A DNA stretch of 64,000 nt. It comes from Rhyzopertha dominica (Eukaryota > Arthropoda > Insecta > Coleoptera > Bostrichidae). This document shows, piece by piece, positions 1-9,674 of the stretch. How positions within the stretch are numbered: the first letter of the stretch is position 1; every line of letters starts with the position of its first letter. The notes under the pieces are model-generated. The model ran no database searches. It saw nothing but the letters and a program-made list of their open reading frames with translations, and was not told the DNA's origin. Position numbers and translations under genes: made by a program. Where the stretch lies: positions 2,728,001-2,792,000 of the forward strand of contig QCXZ01000003.1 in the NCBI GenBank assembly GCA_025024175.1. The letters are read 5' to 3'.

Positions 1-12
1 ATTTACTTGTAG

Positions 13-189
13 TGTTTAAAAACATCAAGCAAGAAAATGTCAGATAGATTTTGAGAAAAGTCAGTCAGATATTCATTTTGTAATTTTGAGAGTTGGTTCA
101 TTAAAACCATTCGTTTTCAAAAGCAAAGTGTTTTTATTCAATTAACAATTACGAGTTAACAAAAAATACAGTCCATCAAGAACAAAACA
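13..189 (+). repeat. 5' LTR of the BEL element
   Basis: A 177-bp repeat with TG at 13-14 and CA at 188-189. It matches the 3' LTR base for base as far as I can read it. Short LTRs of a few hundred bp are usual for BEL/Pao. Confidence 0.95.
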
Positions 190-209
190 TGGTCAATCTT
201 CGAGCCGGA
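190..209 (+). promoter_or_regulatory. Probable primer-binding site (tRNA-Tyr-like)
   Basis: Directly after the 5' LTR, TGGTC (190-194) and CTTCGAGCCGGA (198-209) are complementary to the 3' end of insect tRNA-Tyr, including the CCA tail. Three extra bases, AAT, separate the two blocks. The tRNA assignment rests on the known tRNA-Tyr 3' end; the interruption is unusual. Confidence 0.55.
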
Positions 210-491
210 TAGCGAAGAATCAAGCTTCACGCAATCGATAGTGCAAGCTGCCAGATTCCAAACGACGAACAAGAGATACTGACAAAGTGGTTGGCTGCTG
301 AATAAGGCAAGACGATACGCAAGAGGCCTAGCGGTGACTTACAAGTTTTCACTGCAGCCAAGCAAGACAAGAACGTCCCAGCAACAGCGCAACACGCAAG
401 TAGACTTTGTCTGCCAGAGGGTGAGTCGTTCCAATTTTATACTTTTCCAAGGGCATTTCCCTAATAACTCGCGATTGTTAACAATTTCAAA

Positions 492-1490
492 ATGCCTCAA
501 AGAGAGGTAGGCGAGTCACAATCGTCAGAGGTAACCAAGCTAGATGAAAGGGAAGTCAAGGCCGCGGAAGCAAAATTAACAAGTNTAACNAGAAAACGAG
601 GCTCTTTAAAAGCTAGTGTAACTGTATTCAAAAATTACGTTGAAAGTGTACAAGCCGAACACACTTTAAGTGATATAGAATACGTAAAATTACAAGAAAG
701 GCTCACAAAAACACAGCAAATTATGGGTGATTTTGAGAGCACACAATTAGAGATCGAAGCAATCGCAAACGATTTAGACGCACAAATGCTGCAAAGGACT
801 AAATTTGAAGATGATTTCTTTAGCAGTGTAGCTTTAGCAAAAATACTTCTAACCACGCATACCAGACAAATAATGCCTACCGACGCAGGCTCTAGTTCGT
901 CTTCCTCGCCAAGCGAGAACGTTCCCATTGCAAATTTAAATTCAGTCAAATTACCTCTTATTGAATTACCTAAATTTGACGGCAACTATGATGCATGGTT
1001 GGAGTTCCGTGATACGTTTGATTCAATGATAGGAAACAATGCTAGATTACCAGATATTCAAAAGTTTCACTACCTAAGGGCATCGTTGGTTGGTAACGCG
1101 GCGCAAGTAATAAAGTCGGTTGAATTTACAGCAGCGGGCTATCAGGTAGCATGGGATGCGCTTTGCGAGAGATACAATAACGTAAAGCTACTGGTACATA
1201 ATCATGTCAAATCGCTATTTTCCTTAGACACCATTCAAAAGGAATCATCGTCAAAAATCAGGAAATTAATTGATAGTGTTTCAAAGCACCTTAGATCTCT
1301 TGAACAATTAGGAGAGCAAGTGCAAAATTGGGATACGCTGTTGATCTACATTATCACTACAAAGCTAGACGAGCAAACGCTGCGTGAATGGGAACGGTAC
1401 ACTGCAGACGCGAGAGAAGCTCCAAAGCTAGAAGATATAAAAAACTTTTTTAAAGAATCGCGCAGATTTCTTAGAAACCGTAGATTCTAA
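492..1490 (+). CDS. BEL gag-like protein, 5' part of the polyprotein
   Basis: A 332-codon frame from an ATG just downstream of the leader. The N-terminal third is charged and helical. A DUF1759-type gag domain follows (about residues 155-290), recognised by the LPKFDGNYDAWLEFRDTF segment. Two ambiguous bases (585, 590) fall in the N-terminal helix. The frame ends after a T6 run near 1448; the expected gag sequence continues first in a second frame, then in the frame of the next open region after an A6 run near 1500. In BEL elements gag and pol form one frame, so the split is abnormal and looks like two single-base length changes in homopolymers. Confidence 0.85.
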   Translation: MPQREVGESQSSEVTKLDEREVKAAEAKLTSXXRKRGSLKASVTVFKNYVESVQAEHTLSDIEYVKLQERLTKTQQIMGDFESTQLEIEAIANDLDAQMLQRTKFEDDFFSSVALAKILLTTHTRQIMPTDAGSSSSSSPSENVPIANLNSVKLPLIELPKFDGNYDAWLEFRDTFDSMIGNNARLPDIQKFHYLRASLVGNAAQVIKSVEFTAAGYQVAWDALCERYNNVKLLVHNHVKSLFSLDTIQKESSSKIRKLIDSVSKHLRSLEQLGEQVQNWDTLLIYIITTKLDEQTLREWERYTADAREAPKLEDIKNFFKESRRFLRNRRF

Positions 1491-1531
1491 AACCAGCGAA
1501 AAAACAATTTAAGCGACGCGATTACAAGCAA

Positions 1532-2992
1532 GTGACTAAAGGTCTCGTGGCCTCAAGCTATTCGTGCAACTATTGTAAGCAAAATCACAACATCTATACG
1601 TGTGAGGAGTTCCTAAAGCTACCAGTAAGCGACCGTCATGCACATGTAAAAAGTGCTAATCTTTGCGCTAATTGCCTACGAACTGGCCATGCAGGTAAAA
1701 GGTGTAAAGTTGGGCCTTGCAAAAAATGCAAAGCTTGGCACAATACTTTATTGCATACAGACAACGTAGCTTCAGACAAAAAGCCAGAACAAACTAACAC
1801 GCTAAATAGTTCCATCATTTGTCATAGCGGCGGATACGTATTTCTTTCAACAGCTTATGTCAATCTATTGGACAGCGACAATCAAGCTCATCGTGTACGC
1901 GCGCTTTTAGATTGCGGGTCGCAAACATCATTTCTTACAGAAAGAATGCTCAAGCGCCTAAGACTATCCGTTAAAGAAACTACCTTAGCAATACACGGAA
2001 TTTCAAACTCGTTAAGTAAAGCAAACTACAAAAGCGAGGTCAAGCTGCATTCAATGCAAACCTCCTTCCAAGCAAATTTAACTTGCTACATTTTACCAGA
2101 AATCACAAGTGTAACTCCAAGTTATAAAATTGACATTAGTCAGTTATCGATTCCTAACAATATCAATTTGGCAGACCCCGAATTCTTCAAGCCAGGCTCT
2201 ATAGATTTACTAATAGGGGCGGACCTCTTCTGGATGTTGTTATGTCCAGGGAAAATTTCTTTCGGCAAAGATAAACCCACTTTCCAAAAAACCAAGTTAG
2301 GTTGGGTCGTATCGGGTTTAATCGGTGCTGCGCCAGATTCGAAAGTCTCGTGTAATGTAAGCAGTTCAAGAGTAGAATTACACAAGCTCGTTTCACGATT
2401 TTGGGAAATCGAGGAGATAGATTCCCCCCGATTGCTTGCACCCGAAGAAAAAGAATGTGAGAGGATCTTCAAAGAAACTACACGCAGAGACGCAGATGGC
2501 AGGTTTATAGTTACATTGCCACTAAAACAATCTGCGGATAACCTTGGGGAATCTAAGGCGCAAGCCGAGCAAAGATTTTATTCGTGCGAACGCAAGTTTT
2601 TAAAAAATGAATCGTTGCGCGAACGATATTCAACATTTATGAAGGAATACGTAGAATTAAATCATATGAGTGAAGTTCATGAAAATTTGAAGCAAAATGG
2701 TCCTGAGTATTACATGCCTCATCATGGCGTTTTACGAGAGTCCAGTTTAACAACAAAGCTTCGAGTGGTGTTCGATGCGTCTGCTCCTTCCAGTAGCGGT
2801 TTATCCCTCAACAATTTGCAGATGGTCGGGCCAGTACTTCAAGACGATCTTTTGTCAATTTTGTTACGATTTCGTGAACATGAATACGTGGTATCTGCGG
2901 ACATCGCTAAAATGTATAGACAAGTTCTGGTTGAACCATCTCAGCGTCAACTCCAAAAATCATATGGCGACAAGAACCTGACGAACCATTAA
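1532..2992 (+). CDS. BEL pol, part 1: zinc knuckle, protease, start of RT
   Basis: A 486-codon open region continuous with gag in a normal element. A Cys/His zinc-binding segment (CNYC and CANC..GH..KRC) is near the N-terminus. A retropepsin-like site, LLDCGSQTSF, follows in the DUF1758/A17 position. The Pao reverse transcriptase then begins (VFDASAPSSSGLSLN, VSADIAKMYRQ). The frame is lost in an A-run near 2957-2962, just after the first catalytic Asp of the RT; the protein continues one frame over from 2995. The shift is consistent with one missing base. Confidence 0.85.
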   Translation: MTKGLVASSYSCNYCKQNHNIYTCEEFLKLPVSDRHAHVKSANLCANCLRTGHAGKRCKVGPCKKCKAWHNTLLHTDNVASDKKPEQTNTLNSSIICHSGGYVFLSTAYVNLLDSDNQAHRVRALLDCGSQTSFLTERMLKRLRLSVKETTLAIHGISNSLSKANYKSEVKLHSMQTSFQANLTCYILPEITSVTPSYKIDISQLSIPNNINLADPEFFKPGSIDLLIGADLFWMLLCPGKISFGKDKPTFQKTKLGWVVSGLIGAAPDSKVSCNVSSSRVELHKLVSRFWEIEEIDSPRLLAPEEKECERIFKETTRRDADGRFIVTLPLKQSADNLGESKAQAEQRFYSCERKFLKNESLRERYSTFMKEYVELNHMSEVHENLKQNGPEYYMPHHGVLRESSLTTKLRVVFDASAPSSSGLSLNNLQMVGPVLQDDLLSILLRFREHEYVVSADIAKMYRQVLVEPSQRQLQKSYGDKNLTNH

Positions 2993-2994
2993 AA

Positions 2995-4323
2995 GTGTTT
3001 GCTCTAAACACCGTAACTTATGGCCAAGCAAGTGCCAGCTATTTATCGATAAGGTGTCTTTTTGAACTGGCCAACGAATTTGAAGGTTCCCATCCAGATA
3101 TCGCAGAAATTATTCGTCACGATTTCTACGTCGATGATTTGCTCACAGGAGCAAATACTATAGAAAGGACAGCGCATATTTGTAGGGAAATTTATCGTAT
3201 TCTAAAAACTGGATGCTTTGAGTTGCGAAAATGGTACTCCAATAATCCAGAAGTATTGCGCGATATGCAGGAATTAGGGCTAGAATGCGGCGTGATTGAA
3301 TTTTCCCCCGGCGAGCATGCAAAAATTTTAGGACTAATTTGGGCTTGCCAAACAGATCAGCTATCTTACGCAATCCAACCCATTTTGCAAAAAACAATTA
3401 GTAAAAGGACAATCTTGGCTGCTATTGCTAGTGTCTTCGACCCTCTTGGATTGATAAGCCCTTGCACCATAATTGCAAAACTAATTATCCAAGAGCTATG
3501 GACTTTAAAGATATCATGGGATCAAACTGTTCCAAGTCAGTTGGCCTTCAAATGGTCCAAGTTTAAAGCTGAACTTACTGAACTAAACGATCTGCACATT
3601 CAACGTCAAGTGGTGAATACATCAGATCGTCATCCACAATTGCACGGGTTTGCAGATGCATCCGAGCGAGCTTACGGTGCCTGCGTTTTTATCCGTAGCA
3701 TTGGCAATAAGGGTGAGCGTTCAGTAAGACTTCTCTGCGCAAAATCTAAAGTCGCTCCCATAAAATCTCAGAGTACACCACGGCTAGAATTATGTGCGGC
3801 ACAGTTATTAAGCCAGCTAGTTTATAAGGTTGTGAAGTCAATGAACATTTCGTTCAGTCGTTGTGTCTTATGGTCCGATTCAACAGTCGTCCTTTGCTGG
3901 ATCGGTACAAGTCCCAATCTCTTAAAAACATTCGTCAGCAATAGGGTTTCTGAAATTCAGACGCTCACTGAGGGCTACGAATGGCGCTACGTCCCCACCC
4001 AAGACAATCCTGCGGATCTAGTTTCACGGGGTCTTTACCCTAGCCAAATTCTTGGCTCCAGACTTTGGTGGAACGGTCCAGAGTGGCTTCAGTTAGACTA
4101 CTCCGATTGGCCAAGCGCTCTTCATCCAGCAGAAACGCCGCCAGAGCTTAAAACTCAGAGTTCATCCTTACCTGCCTTTACACCTCTTCGCTTTCCATTT
4201 GAGAATTTTTCAAACTTTATCAGATTGAAACGAGTAGTAGCATACGTATTAAGGTGGAAGGGCATTTGCTCGACCGATACGCCTGAACGAAACAGGTCCA
4301 CTTTCCAATACCGAGCTCAATAA
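2995..4323 (+). CDS. BEL pol, part 2: RT catalytic core and RNase H
   Basis: The continuation of the reverse transcriptase in another frame. It opens with the conserved NTVTYG segment, reaches the catalytic YVDD (FYVDDLLTG) near residue 45, and then an RNase H-like domain with HGFADASERAYGACVF, the TPRLELCAA segment and WSDSTVVLCW. The stop at 4321-4323 is not the natural end: about one base too many in a G-run near 4258-4260 throws the frame, and the expected sequence resumes in the next frame before 4316. Confidence 0.85.
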   Translation: MFALNTVTYGQASASYLSIRCLFELANEFEGSHPDIAEIIRHDFYVDDLLTGANTIERTAHICREIYRILKTGCFELRKWYSNNPEVLRDMQELGLECGVIEFSPGEHAKILGLIWACQTDQLSYAIQPILQKTISKRTILAAIASVFDPLGLISPCTIIAKLIIQELWTLKISWDQTVPSQLAFKWSKFKAELTELNDLHIQRQVVNTSDRHPQLHGFADASERAYGACVFIRSIGNKGERSVRLLCAKSKVAPIKSQSTPRLELCAAQLLSQLVYKVVKSMNISFSRCVLWSDSTVVLCWIGTSPNLLKTFVSNRVSEIQTLTEGYEWRYVPTQDNPADLVSRGLYPSQILGSRLWWNGPEWLQLDYSDWPSALHPAETPPELKTQSSSLPAFTPLRFPFENFSNFIRLKRVVAYVLRWKGICSTDTPERNRSTFQYRAQ

Positions 4324-4465
4324 GGCACTTATTTGCCTTACAAAGCTATCCCAATCGGAATCCTTCCCAGAGGAGCTTGCCAAACTTTCTCGCGGTAAGT
4401 GTCTGGAACCGAAGTGCAAAATTTTCAACCTAACGCCTTTTTTAGATGATAATGGGATCATAAGA

Positions 4466-5662
4466 GTGGGTGGTCGGTTAAAGAATTCAGAATTCTCTCA
4501 CGAAAAACGACACCCGGCAGTATTAGATGCCCATCACCACTTTACAAAAATTTTGTTTGCTTATGAACACGTCAGGCTTTTACATGCGGGTCCGCAATTA
4601 CTTTTATCTTCAATTAGAGATAAATTCTGGCCCATAGGTGGTAGGAACCTTGCGCGTACTATTGTTCATAAGTGCATAAAATGCTTTCGTTTTAATGCAA
4701 GAAATGTTCAGCCAATAATGGGAAATCTTCCCCACGATCGCGTTACCCCAACTAGCCCATTTTCTATATCAGGAGTTGATTACGCCGGACCTTTCTTAAT
4801 AAGAGATAGAAAGGGACGCGGTGGTAAAACAACAAAATGCTATGTGTGCATATTTATTTGCTTTGCTACAAAGGCCATGCATCTCGAGTTGGTGTCTAGT
4901 TTGTCGAGCGATGCATTTTTATCCACTTTGCGACGTTTCATATCCAGACGAGGAAGACCTATCAGAGTTTATTCCGACAATGGCACGAATTTTGTGGGTG
5001 CCAAGCGCGAGTTGTCAAAATTCTTATCTGTAAATAAAGAAACTGTCATTGAAAATTTAGCAAGCGAGGGCATCGATTGGCATTTTATACCTCCACACTC
5101 TCCGCATTTTGGAGGCTTGTGGGAGGCAGGAGTAAAGAGTTTCAAGCATCACCTAAAGCGCGTTTTAGCTGATAATAAACTCACTTTTGAGGAATTTACA
5201 ACAGTTCTGACACAAACAGAAGCGATATTAAATTCCCGGCCACTGACTCCCCTTTCATCAGATCCAAATGATCTCGCGCCTTTGTCCCCGGCTCACTTTC
5301 TGGTTGGCAGGTCACTTGTTGCCGCACCAGATGAAGTCCTTCTCAATATCAACGATAATCGCCTTACTCGCTATCAATACTTGCAGAAACTTATTCAGCA
5401 TCTTTGGCAACGATGGACGAAGGAATATATATCAGAACTCCAGCAACGAACAAAATGGAAGTCTCAACAAGGGCAACTAAGTGAAGGAGCTCTTGTCATC
5501 GTTAAGGAGGATCAAAGTTTGCCTACCCATTGGAAACTTGGACGTATCCTAGAACTGCACAAAGGACTGGATGGCATTGCTCGTGTAGCTTCCATCAAAA
5601 CGAGCAATGGAATCATGAAGCGAGGTTTCCAGAAGATATGTCCACTGCCGCTTTCCGATTGA
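4466..5662 (+). CDS. BEL pol, part 3: integrase and C-terminal domain
   Basis: A 398-codon region whose true frame is already open from about 4263. It begins in the segment before the integrase zinc-binding HHCC module (C..C at residues about 70-75). The DDE core shows Asp in GVDYAGPF, Asp in YSDNGTNFVGA and Glu in GLWEAGVKSFKHHL. The tail has the LSPAHFLVGR and HWKLGRI segments of the DUF5641 domain typical of BEL/Pao. The stop lies just upstream of the polypurine tract and 3' LTR. All three integrase catalytic residues are present. Confidence 0.88.
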   Translation: MGGRLKNSEFSHEKRHPAVLDAHHHFTKILFAYEHVRLLHAGPQLLLSSIRDKFWPIGGRNLARTIVHKCIKCFRFNARNVQPIMGNLPHDRVTPTSPFSISGVDYAGPFLIRDRKGRGGKTTKCYVCIFICFATKAMHLELVSSLSSDAFLSTLRRFISRRGRPIRVYSDNGTNFVGAKRELSKFLSVNKETVIENLASEGIDWHFIPPHSPHFGGLWEAGVKSFKHHLKRVLADNKLTFEEFTTVLTQTEAILNSRPLTPLSSDPNDLAPLSPAHFLVGRSLVAAPDEVLLNINDNRLTRYQYLQKLIQHLWQRWTKEYISELQQRTKWKSQQGQLSEGALVIVKEDQSLPTHWKLGRILELHKGLDGIARVASIKTSNGIMKRGFQKICPLPLSD

Positions 5663-5677
5663 AAGTGAACCTTTCAA

Positions 5678-5688
5678 TGGTGGGGGGC
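5678..5688 (+). promoter_or_regulatory. Polypurine tract
   Basis: A G-rich purine run (TGGTGGGGGGC) immediately 5' of the 3' LTR, where second-strand priming is expected. Confidence 0.7.
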
Positions 5689-5689
5689 A

Positions 5690-5866
5690 TGTTTAAAAAC
5701 ATCAAGCAAGAAAATGTCAGATAGATTTTGAGAAAAGTCAGTCAGATATTCATTTTGTAATTTTGAGAGTTGGTTCATTAAAACCATTCGTTTTCAAAAG
5801 CAAAGTGTTTTTATTCAATTAACAATTACGAGTTAACAAAAAATACAGTCCATCAAGAACAAAACA
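5690..5866 (+). repeat. 3' LTR of the BEL element
   Basis: A 177-bp copy of the repeat at 13-189, followed by the second copy of the TGTAG target duplication (5867-5871). Confidence 0.95.
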
Positions 5867-5871
5867 TGTAG

Positions 5872-6665
5872 CTATTTGTAATGTTTTATTATAACACTAT
5901 CTTAAGTACAAACGAAACAACGTGTTTTAAGATATCTAAAAACAATTTAATCTTAATCTGAAGAAAAAATGGTTTTATATGAAGATTTACAAAAATTATA
6001 AATTAAAAGCTTAAATTTAAACATAAGTTTAAAGGTTGCCTTGGGTATTAACAGGTAGAAGTTACTGGCAAATATAATTTTTAATAGTGAGTGTTGCCGG
6101 TACATATTCAAATCATTGCTTGAATTCTTATTGGCATTCTTGAAATTGATTATAAGGTATTATAAAGCAATATAATTTTAGTGTAAACACAAAAAAAAGT
6201 ACAAGTGCATTTCTTTTCATCTGGTGAGTGTATTTTTGGTTATAGTATTGAAATTAAAAATTACAGTAAGTAAAAAAAATGGACTACATTTTCTTATTAT
6301 TATTCTTATTTAACGACACTTTAATCAGTAGGAATGAATCGTCAGGCAATTTTTTTGCTTCATATTCCTCACTTTAGCTTAAAAATTTATAAATATGTTC
6401 ACAAAAACTAACTTTTTCATGAAAGAAAAACAAGCTTAACTACCTCATCAGTCTCCTTTACATTCCTTGAAGTCCTCCAGAGAATTGAAAATATTGTAGG
6501 TCTTCTCATATTTATCTCGAGATTTTTTTTTTAAATTAAGAATAGCAACATTTTTTTAAAAGCACATATGTCTTTGATATGTGCAGAGATATTATTCTTG
6601 TTGCCATATATTAGTAAAGTTTTTCAGTTTAATAGTCTATTTTTGTAATTGAAATTTAATTTCAG
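5872..6665 (+). other. Rest of the LARS2 intron downstream of the BEL insertion
   Basis: AT-rich non-coding sequence ending in the acceptor TTTCAG at 6660-6665. I see no further gene or repeat here. Confidence 0.7.
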
Positions 6666-9627
6666 GCGTTCCTGGTATTTCCGGACAAGATGCCGCCTTT
6701 GCAGAAAAACACCAAGTTCCCTTTGACAGTGTTAATATTCCACAGTCTGAAGAAGAGAAAGAAACTCTGCAACATAGTATTTGCGAAAAAGCTGCTGAAT
6801 TGAAAGCAGGTGGTTATTGGACCAGTGCAAAATTACGAGACTGGTTAATATCAAGGCAAAGGTATTGGGGAACCCCGATCCCAATAGTTCACTGTCCAGA
6901 CTGTGGGGCGCAACCAGTACCAAGGGCGGACCTGCCTGTAGAACTCCCTAAACTGAATACCATAAATAAAAAGGGCAGCTCATTCTTGGCAGAGTGCACA
7001 GATTGGGTTAACACAAAGTGTCCTAAATGTGGTGGTGGCGCAATGCGCGAAACGGACACCATGGACACATTTGTTGACAGTTCCTGGTATTACATGAGAT
7101 ATATTGATCCCAAGAACAACAAGGAAATGTTTGATGTCAGCAGTGCAAAAAAGATGCTTCCTGTGGATCTGTACATTGGAGGAAAAGAACATGGTAAATT
7201 TCTGCATATTGTGTTTTGCTGCTTTTCATTTAGTTCATTTACAGCCGTCTTGCATCTCTATTATGCAAGATTCATTAGCCACTTCTTGTATTCATTGGGA
7301 CTTGTACCAGAAAGGGAACCATTTAAAAGGTTGTTAGTTCAAGGCATGGTTATGGGGAGAAGCTACAGGGTTAAAGGGACAGGGCAGTATTTGACTGAGG
7401 ATCAAGTTGAAATTTTAGGTGAGAATAAAGATGTAAAATATTGTAAATTGTTTATAATAAAATGTTTTGCTGCTTCTAAAGGTTAGTTCTAATATAAATT
7501 TTTCATTAGAATGCAGTTAATTATAAATATTTGTTTTATATTAACTGTTTTGACGCAACAGTTTTTTTTAATCTTATTTCCTGTCACAATTTTAAGTGTT
7601 CTGCTTCACGTATATTTGTGTATTGTAGAAAACTAAATTATTTCTTAACTCAGATAAAGAGAAAATACAAGCCACAGTTTTGGAGCTGTAGACTCTAATG
7701 CTTAAACATGTTTTAATTTTGCAGTAACAGTTTGCATAATTGAGCTAACCTTTTGGTTTCTCGAGTCAAAATTTTTATTCAAGACGTTTCTGTAATAGAA
7801 TAAAAATATTTATTGGGTCTATTCGCTCTGTGTAGATTTAAAAAAGAACAAGGCAATAGAGAAATCGACGAAACAACCTGTAGTCATTTCTTGGGAAAAG
7901 ATGAGCAAATCCAAACATAATGGTGTAGACCCAGCAGACATGTTCAAGGAATACGGCACTGACACTACAAGGTTGCTTATATTAGCTGATGTTTCACCCA
8001 CTTCTCATCGAAACTGGAATAGCAGCAGTAAGCTGTGAATAAGTTAGTAATGCATCTAAACTAAAGTTCAGTGTTCAAGCTTTTCCTGGTGTACTCAACT
8101 GGCAGAAACGGCTGTGGTTAACAATCCAGCAATTCATACATCACAGATCAGGATCACCAACACAGATCGAAGCTGATCTGTTTAAAAAGCATGATGAATA
8201 CATGTTTGATTCACGGAATTTTTACACAAAGGGTGCAACGTTTAATTACTGTACTTCTCAGCAGATCAGTGTAGCAGTATCCAAATTACAGGGGCTGACA
8301 AATAGTTTAAGAGTATGCATTCTTATATTATGTCTGTTTAGTTGTCATTATGTGCCTTGCTTTTCAGAGAATGCCACCAGCTGTCTACGCTTACAGCTTA
8401 CAGTTTGAGAGAGCCTTGGCTTGCCAAATTATTTTGTTGGCACCCATGGCTCCACACTTTGCATCGGAGTTGTGGAGTGGTTTCGTTTCCGCTCCGAATA
8501 GACTGAACAATACCCAAGAAATTCTTTGGGATAGAGAAGTTTTAGAGCAAAACTGGCCTGTGATAGATCGCGACTATAATCTGGATGTGATATGTCAGGT
8601 AAGTTGGAGTTTCATGCCTGTTTGTTGCCATTACGGGAGCAGTACTGAAGTAAAACTACATAATTAGTGTCACTTAAAATATTAATAGTTTTTATTTTTT
8701 ACTGTGTATATAGAAACATGAACAAGTTTGTATCTGATTCTTTTCGACCATTTACAATGTTAAAATGAATGTCTATGCTGTGCTGTCTGCACCTCAACCA
8801 ACTGCAGATAGATCTATTGGTTGAGGTGCAGACAGNACAGCATAGACATGTATTTTAATGTATGTCGGTTTTTGCCCGCTAGCAAAAAGTGCCGTGAGGG
8901 CCTGCTGTCAAATTGAAGTATACAGTTGCATGCCAATTTGTCAGGCTACAGGTCACTTCCTTTAGGAAGTAGTACCCGTTAAGGCAGCTAGGTGGCTTTG
9001 TCATCATGTCAGTGTAATGCTGACAGATGGCATTGCCATCCTAAATACTTACTTACATTTACAATGTTGTCAAGTTGATAGTGAGACTACAGGTACAAAT
9101 TGTACTTATACCAGTTAAATTTATAATTAACTGATTTGGTGTGGTAAAATTATGAAGAAATATTTCATCGATGTAACTTCAAACTGTTTCCACATTTTAA
9201 TAGGCAAATCAGGTCAGATTAGGTTTCATGAAAAGCCAAAACTGAATAACTGAATCAATTTTTTGCACTGTGTTTTACAGATAAGAAAACATGTTCTGCT
9301 TTCTTCTAATAGTTTATCACAATATTTACAAAAGATTGAAATTTTATTTTAAAAAATTAGATGATCTTAACAACTAAATTGTATTTTTTTATTCAATTTC
9401 AGATAAATGGGGAAGAAAATACCATAATTAAAATACCAAAATTCGATTTTGAAAAGCTCGACAAAGCAAGGGCCATCCAAATGGCCCTACAACAGAAACA
9501 ATTGCAAGACATCCTAAACGAACAACACATCATCAACGTCCAGTACACTTGGCATTCTGACTACCAAAGCATAGTCAATTTCATCACTCCTCGAATACCA
9601 AAGAAAACAGCAGCTAAGGGTGGCTAA
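6666..9627 (+). CDS. LARS2: Mitochondrial leucyl-tRNA synthetase, 3' exons (5' part outside the window)
   Basis: This class I synthetase charges mitochondrial tRNA-Leu. Six exons are visible: 6666-7193, 7245-7418, 7836-8027, 8080-8312, 8368-8598 and 9403-9627; phases match at every junction. The first carries the catalytic-domain segment [20 protein letters not shown], a CPDCG..CPKCGGG zinc-binding pair and [12 protein letters not shown]. The KMSKS loop ([11 protein letters not shown]) is in the third. The rest is the anticodon-binding and C-terminal region. The HIGH motif and transit peptide must lie left of the window. The bacterial-type sequence fits the mitochondrial rather than the cytosolic enzyme. 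The stop is 47 bp from the stop of the oppositely oriented Tbh gene. A BEL element and a foldback repeat occupy introns. Confidence 0.93.
8766..9056. repeat. Foldback (palindromic) repeat, copy 1
   Basis: In the last LARS2 intron, a perfect 32-bp inverted repeat (8770-8801 against 8817-8848, one N) encloses a 15-bp loop. About 200 bp follow with further small palindromes such as CTTCCTTTAGGAAG. The same sequence recurs in the other orientation at 63430-63977, so this is a dispersed family. No coding capacity is seen. Confidence 0.8.
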
Positions 9628-9653
9628 TACGTTTTATTGTCAGTTACATGTTG

Positions 9654-9665
9654 TTTATTAATAAA
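9654..9665. terminator. Palindromic poly(A) signal shared by two convergent genes
   Basis: TTTATTAATAAA is its own reverse complement and so shows AATAAA on both strands. On + it lies 27 bp past the LARS2 stop; on - it lies 10 bp past the Tbh stop. A second minus-strand AATAAA is at 9633-9638. Use as the signal is inferred from position. Confidence 0.7.
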
Positions 9666-9674
9666 GTTTGTTTT

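Larger units (their letters stand above)
13..5866 (+). mobile_element. Complete BEL/Pao LTR retrotransposon
   Basis: Two 177-bp direct repeats (13-189 and 5690-5866) that I read as identical bound the element. Each begins TG and ends CA, and a 5-bp target duplication TGTAG lies outside both (8-12 and 5867-5871). Inside are, in BEL/Pao order, a DUF1759-type gag, a zinc-knuckle region, an aspartic protease, a Pao-type reverse transcriptase with YVDD, RNase H, an integrase and a DUF5641-like tail. The frame is interrupted four times, each near a homopolymer. The element sits in sense orientation in an intron of the mitochondrial leucyl-tRNA synthetase gene. Identical LTRs indicate a very recent insertion. 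Autonomy cannot be judged while the frameshifts are unexplained. Confidence 0.95.

Noticed and set aside
8770..8848. microRNA precursor
   Set aside because: The perfect arms recur at 63430-63977 with repeat-type flanks, so a transposon-like repeat explains it better.
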